A program made the position numbers and the translations under genes. This document shows positions 5,289 to 7,310 of a stretch of DNA of 7,310 nt, one piece after another. Origin of the DNA: Paracoccaceae bacterium (GTDB lineage: Bacteria > Pseudomonadota > Alphaproteobacteria > Rhodobacterales > Rhodobacteraceae); the NCBI GenBank assembly GCA_013214715.1, contig JABSSB010000092.1, forward strand, positions 1-7,310, given 5' to 3'. How positions within the stretch are numbered: position 1 is the stretch's first letter; each line of letters opens with the position of its first letter. The notes beneath the pieces were generated by a model. The model saw only the letters and a list, made by a program, of their open reading frames with translations, was not told the DNA's origin and made no database searches.

Positions 5289-6311
5289 ATGAACCGCGCC
5301 GAACTTCTCAAAACTGCGATCGGTCGTCGGACCTTGCTTATGGGCGCCGGCGCTGCTGCTGGTATCGCAACACTACCGACACGGCTTCTGGCACAGGAAC
5401 CGCTGAGCGTTGCTGGCATCTACACGGTTCCAGTAGAACAACAATGGGTCAGCAGGATTCACAACGCGGCAGAGGCCGCGCAGGCAGCGGGTCAAATAAC
5501 CTATCAATTCACTGAGAACACGGCCAACACGGACTACACCCGCGTCATGCGCGAGTACGCCGAAGGCGGCGCCAAGTTGATCGTGGGTGAAATCTTTGGC
5601 GTCGAGGCCGAAGCACGCGAAGTGATTTTGGATTATCCGGACACCGCTTTCCTGCTTGGCTCGTCTTTCCTCGATGATCCGGCCTATCCGAACCTCGCCG
5701 TTTTCGACAACTATATCCAGGACGCAGCGTATCTGACCGGTATCATTGCTGGTGCGATGAGTGACAATGGCAATGTCGGCATGGTCGGCGGCTTCCCGAT
5801 CCCAGAGGTTAACCGCCTGATGCATGCCTTTATGGCTGGGGTTCGCGAGATGAAGTCGGACGCGACCTTCCAGGTCTCCTTCATCGGCTCGTGGTTCGAT
5901 CCGCCGAAGGCCAAGGAAACAGCGTTTGCGATGATCGAAAATGGAGCGGATATGATGTATGCCGAACGCTTCGGCGTATCGGACGCAGCGCAAGAGCGTG
6001 GCGTGCTTGCCATTGGCAATGTCATCGACACGCAGGCGGATTATCCAGATACGGTCGTTGCTTCGGCACTGTGGCATTTCGAACCAACCATGCAGGCCGC
6101 CCTTGCAGCCGTGGTTGACGGCAGCTTCAAAGCGGCCAACTACGGTGTCTATTCCTACATGAAAGAGGGTGGCTGCTCTCTTGCACCTCTGGGCACCTTT
6201 GAAGGCAAGATCCCAGCGGACGCCTTGGCGCTGGTGGCCGAGCGCGAGGCCGCCATTCGGGCAGGCAGCTTTGTTGTGGAAGTGGACGATTCCGAGCCCG
6301 TGTCCTCGTAA
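5289..6311 (+). CDS. BMP-family ABC transporter substrate-binding protein
   Basis: This is a periplasmic ligand receptor of the basic membrane protein (BMP, PnrA-like) family, which delivers ligand to an ABC importer; characterised relatives mostly bind nucleosides or purine-like compounds. The product has 340 residues. The N-terminus has Lys/Arg, then GRRTLLMGAG with Arg13-Arg14 resembling a twin-arginine motif, an Ala/Gly-rich core, and a likely cleavage site near LLA-QEP (about residue 35). There is no lipobox Cys, so it should be soluble in the periplasm. The mature part starts with SVAGIYTVPVEQQWVSRIHN and contains VFDNYIQDAAYLTGIIAGAMS and GNVGMVGGFPIPEVNR, typical of the fold. The SFIGSWFDPPKAKETA and GAD(M)MYAER stretches also fit. 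The ligand cannot be read from the sequence. Its stop overlaps the start of the ATPase gene by one base (TAATG), showing a translationally coupled transporter operon. A long antisense frame is only a shadow. Confidence 0.93.
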   Translation: MNRAELLKTAIGRRTLLMGAGAAAGIATLPTRLLAQEPLSVAGIYTVPVEQQWVSRIHNAAEAAQAAGQITYQFTENTANTDYTRVMREYAEGGAKLIVGEIFGVEAEAREVILDYPDTAFLLGSSFLDDPAYPNLAVFDNYIQDAAYLTGIIAGAMSDNGNVGMVGGFPIPEVNRLMHAFMAGVREMKSDATFQVSFIGSWFDPPKAKETAFAMIENGADMMYAERFGVSDAAQERGVLAIGNVIDTQADYPDTVVASALWHFEPTMQAALAAVVDGSFKAANYGVYSYMKEGGCSLAPLGTFEGKIPADALALVAEREAAIRAGSFVVEVDDSEPVSS

Positions 6312-7310
6312 TGACAAAAACTGCAGAGGCGCGGGACGTTGTCCTGCGCCTAGACGGCATCACCAAAAGATTTGGCGGTCTTACCGCAAACGATGCGGTG
6401 AATGTGACACTGCACCAGGGCGAGGTCATCGCGCTTTTGGGCGAGAACGGCGCTGGCAAGACAACGCTAATGAACATTTTGTTCGGCCACTACTCGGCCG
6501 ATGAAGGAACCGTAGAGGTATTTGGCGAAACCTTGCCTCCCGGGGCAACGGGAGCCGCCTTGAAAGCTGGTGTTGGCATGGTTCACCAGCACTTTACTCT
6601 GGCCAATAACCTCACTGTTCTTGACAATATTCTCTTGGGAACAGAACCGCTCTGGACCTTTGGGCGCGGGCGGCGCGAGGCGCAGGCGCGCATTCTGAAG
6701 CTTTCCGAGGACTTTGGACTGGCCGTCCACCCGGATGCAAAGATTGCTAGGCTTTCTGTGGGGGAGAGGCAGCGCGTCGAAATTCTGAAGGCACTCTATC
6801 GAGATGCCCGTATCTTGATTCTAGATGAACCGACCGCGGTCCTAACGCCGCAGGAGTCGGATGCGCTTTTCGAGACATTGCGGAAAGCGGTCGATCAGGG
6901 GCTTTCGGTCATCTTCATTTCTCACAAACTTCACGAAGTCATGGCGATATCCGACCGGGTGCTTGTTCTGCGCCATGGCAAGCTCGTAGGTGAGACTGCA
7001 ACATCTGATACAACGCCGCAGGCATTGGCGGAACTCATGGTCGGAACTGAGATCAAGCAGCCAGTGCCGTCCAAAGCAAAACCGGGTGCAACGCTTTTGA
7101 GCCTGCGTGGCGTCTCTGCACACCCACCCGGTCACAGAACCGGTCTCCGGGGCATCGATCTGGATCTGCGCGCAGGCCAGATACTGGGACTTGCCGGCGT
7201 CTCGGGGAACGGACAAGGCGCTCTTGCCGATTTGCTCTCTGGCGAGGCCAGACCCGAGAGTGGAGAAATGTGGCTCGGGAATTCGAAAGCTCCTCCCTGG
7301 TCGCCACGGG
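6311..7310 (+). CDS. ABC importer ATPase with two nucleotide-binding domains, 3'-truncated by window edge
   Basis: This is the energy-coupling subunit of the BMP-type importer. The visible 333 codons begin at ATG 6311, which overlaps the stop of the binding protein gene; the ribosome binding site is weak, fitting translational coupling. Domain 1 is complete: Walker A GENGAGKT (44-51), Q-loop Gln93, signature LSVGERQ (148-154), Walker B ILILDEPT (Asp172, Glu173) and switch His205. A second domain begins near residue 255. Its Walker A is degenerate, GVSGNGQG (296-303), with Gln where Lys is expected; this is the normal pattern in sugar- and nucleoside-type fused ATPases (RbsA/MglA-like), where the second site is weak. 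Family members have about 500-520 residues, so roughly 180 are missing, and one or two permease genes should follow. There is no stop before the window ends. It could be annotated as a sugar ABC ATPase, but the BMP neighbour favours the nucleoside/purine-type class. Confidence 0.95.
   Translation, partial: MTKTAEARDVVLRLDGITKRFGGLTANDAVNVTLHQGEVIALLGENGAGKTTLMNILFGHYSADEGTVEVFGETLPPGATGAALKAGVGMVHQHFTLANNLTVLDNILLGTEPLWTFGRGRREAQARILKLSEDFGLAVHPDAKIARLSVGERQRVEILKALYRDARILILDEPTAVLTPQESDALFETLRKAVDQGLSVIFISHKLHEVMAISDRVLVLRHGKLVGETATSDTTPQALAELMVGTEIKQPVPSKAKPGATLLSLRGVSAHPPGHRTGLRGIDLDLRAGQILGLAGVSGNGQGALADLLSGEARPESGEMWLGNSKAPPWSPR

Noticed and set aside
5373..6317. Open frame of 314 codons on the minus strand opposite the BMP gene
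   Set aside because: It is antisense to a well-supported gene and shows no family motif; it reads as a codon-usage shadow.
4921..6730. Exact 13-base direct repeat ACTGGCCGTCCAC at 4921-4933 and 6718-6730
   Set aside because: One exact 13-mer pair is near chance expectation for a window of this size, and the second copy is inside conserved ABC ATPase coding sequence.
7196..7219. Degenerate Walker A in the second ATPase domain
   Set aside because: Gln in place of Lys is usual for the second domain of RbsA/MglA-like fused ATPases and does not signal a broken gene.
1..7310. CRISPR arrays, rRNA, tRNA, transposase genes or phage genes
   Set aside because: I found no regular spaced repeats, no cloverleaf, and no transposase or phage protein motifs on either strand.

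Overview
The window looks like a chromosomal stretch from a marine-type alphaproteobacterium, most likely Rhodobacteraceae/Roseobacteraceae. The grounds are the tilS-ftsH gene order, an FtsH that begins with a GNARN stretch and a membrane helix as I remember from that group, GC-rich codon use, and similarity by eye of the ureohydrolase and BMP-family genes to family members from proteobacteria. All genes that I can support lie on the + strand.

Layout: (1) 1-1032 is the 3' part of tilS (tRNA-Ile lysidine synthetase); its first ~70-90 codons lie outside the window. (2) After an 87-base gap with a possible promoter comes ftsH, the membrane AAA+ zinc protease, probably starting at a TTG (1120) and not at the upstream ATG (1087). 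A clear intrinsic terminator follows at 3119-3156. (3) A 397-base spacer holds that terminator, several inverted repeats and an 11-codon mini-ORF that stops one base before the next gene. (4) 3446-4432 is a manganese-type ureohydrolase (agmatinase / guanidinobutyrase / guanidinopropionase group). (5) 4433-5288 is an 856-base stretch with no convincing gene; it carries diverged short repeats, a nested palindrome and a strong hairpin. (6) 5289-6311 encodes a BMP-family periplasmic binding protein with a twin-arginine-like signal. Its stop codon overlaps by one base the start of (7), an ABC transporter ATPase with two nucleotide-binding domains, which runs off the right edge at 7310. Permease genes would be expected just beyond the window.

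Functionally the left half is housekeeping: tRNA decoding accuracy and membrane protein quality control. The right half is nitrogen acquisition: a BMP-type importer, a class mostly known for nucleosides and purine-like ligands, downstream of an enzyme that releases urea from a guanidino compound. Whether the enzyme and importer serve one pathway cannot be settled here, because the long spacer argues against a single simple operon.

I do not see a clearly new biological system. The most interesting items are the repeat-bearing spacer at 4433-5288, the mini-ORF abutting the ureohydrolase, the unresolved substrate of the ureohydrolase/importer pair, and the TTG start of ftsH.
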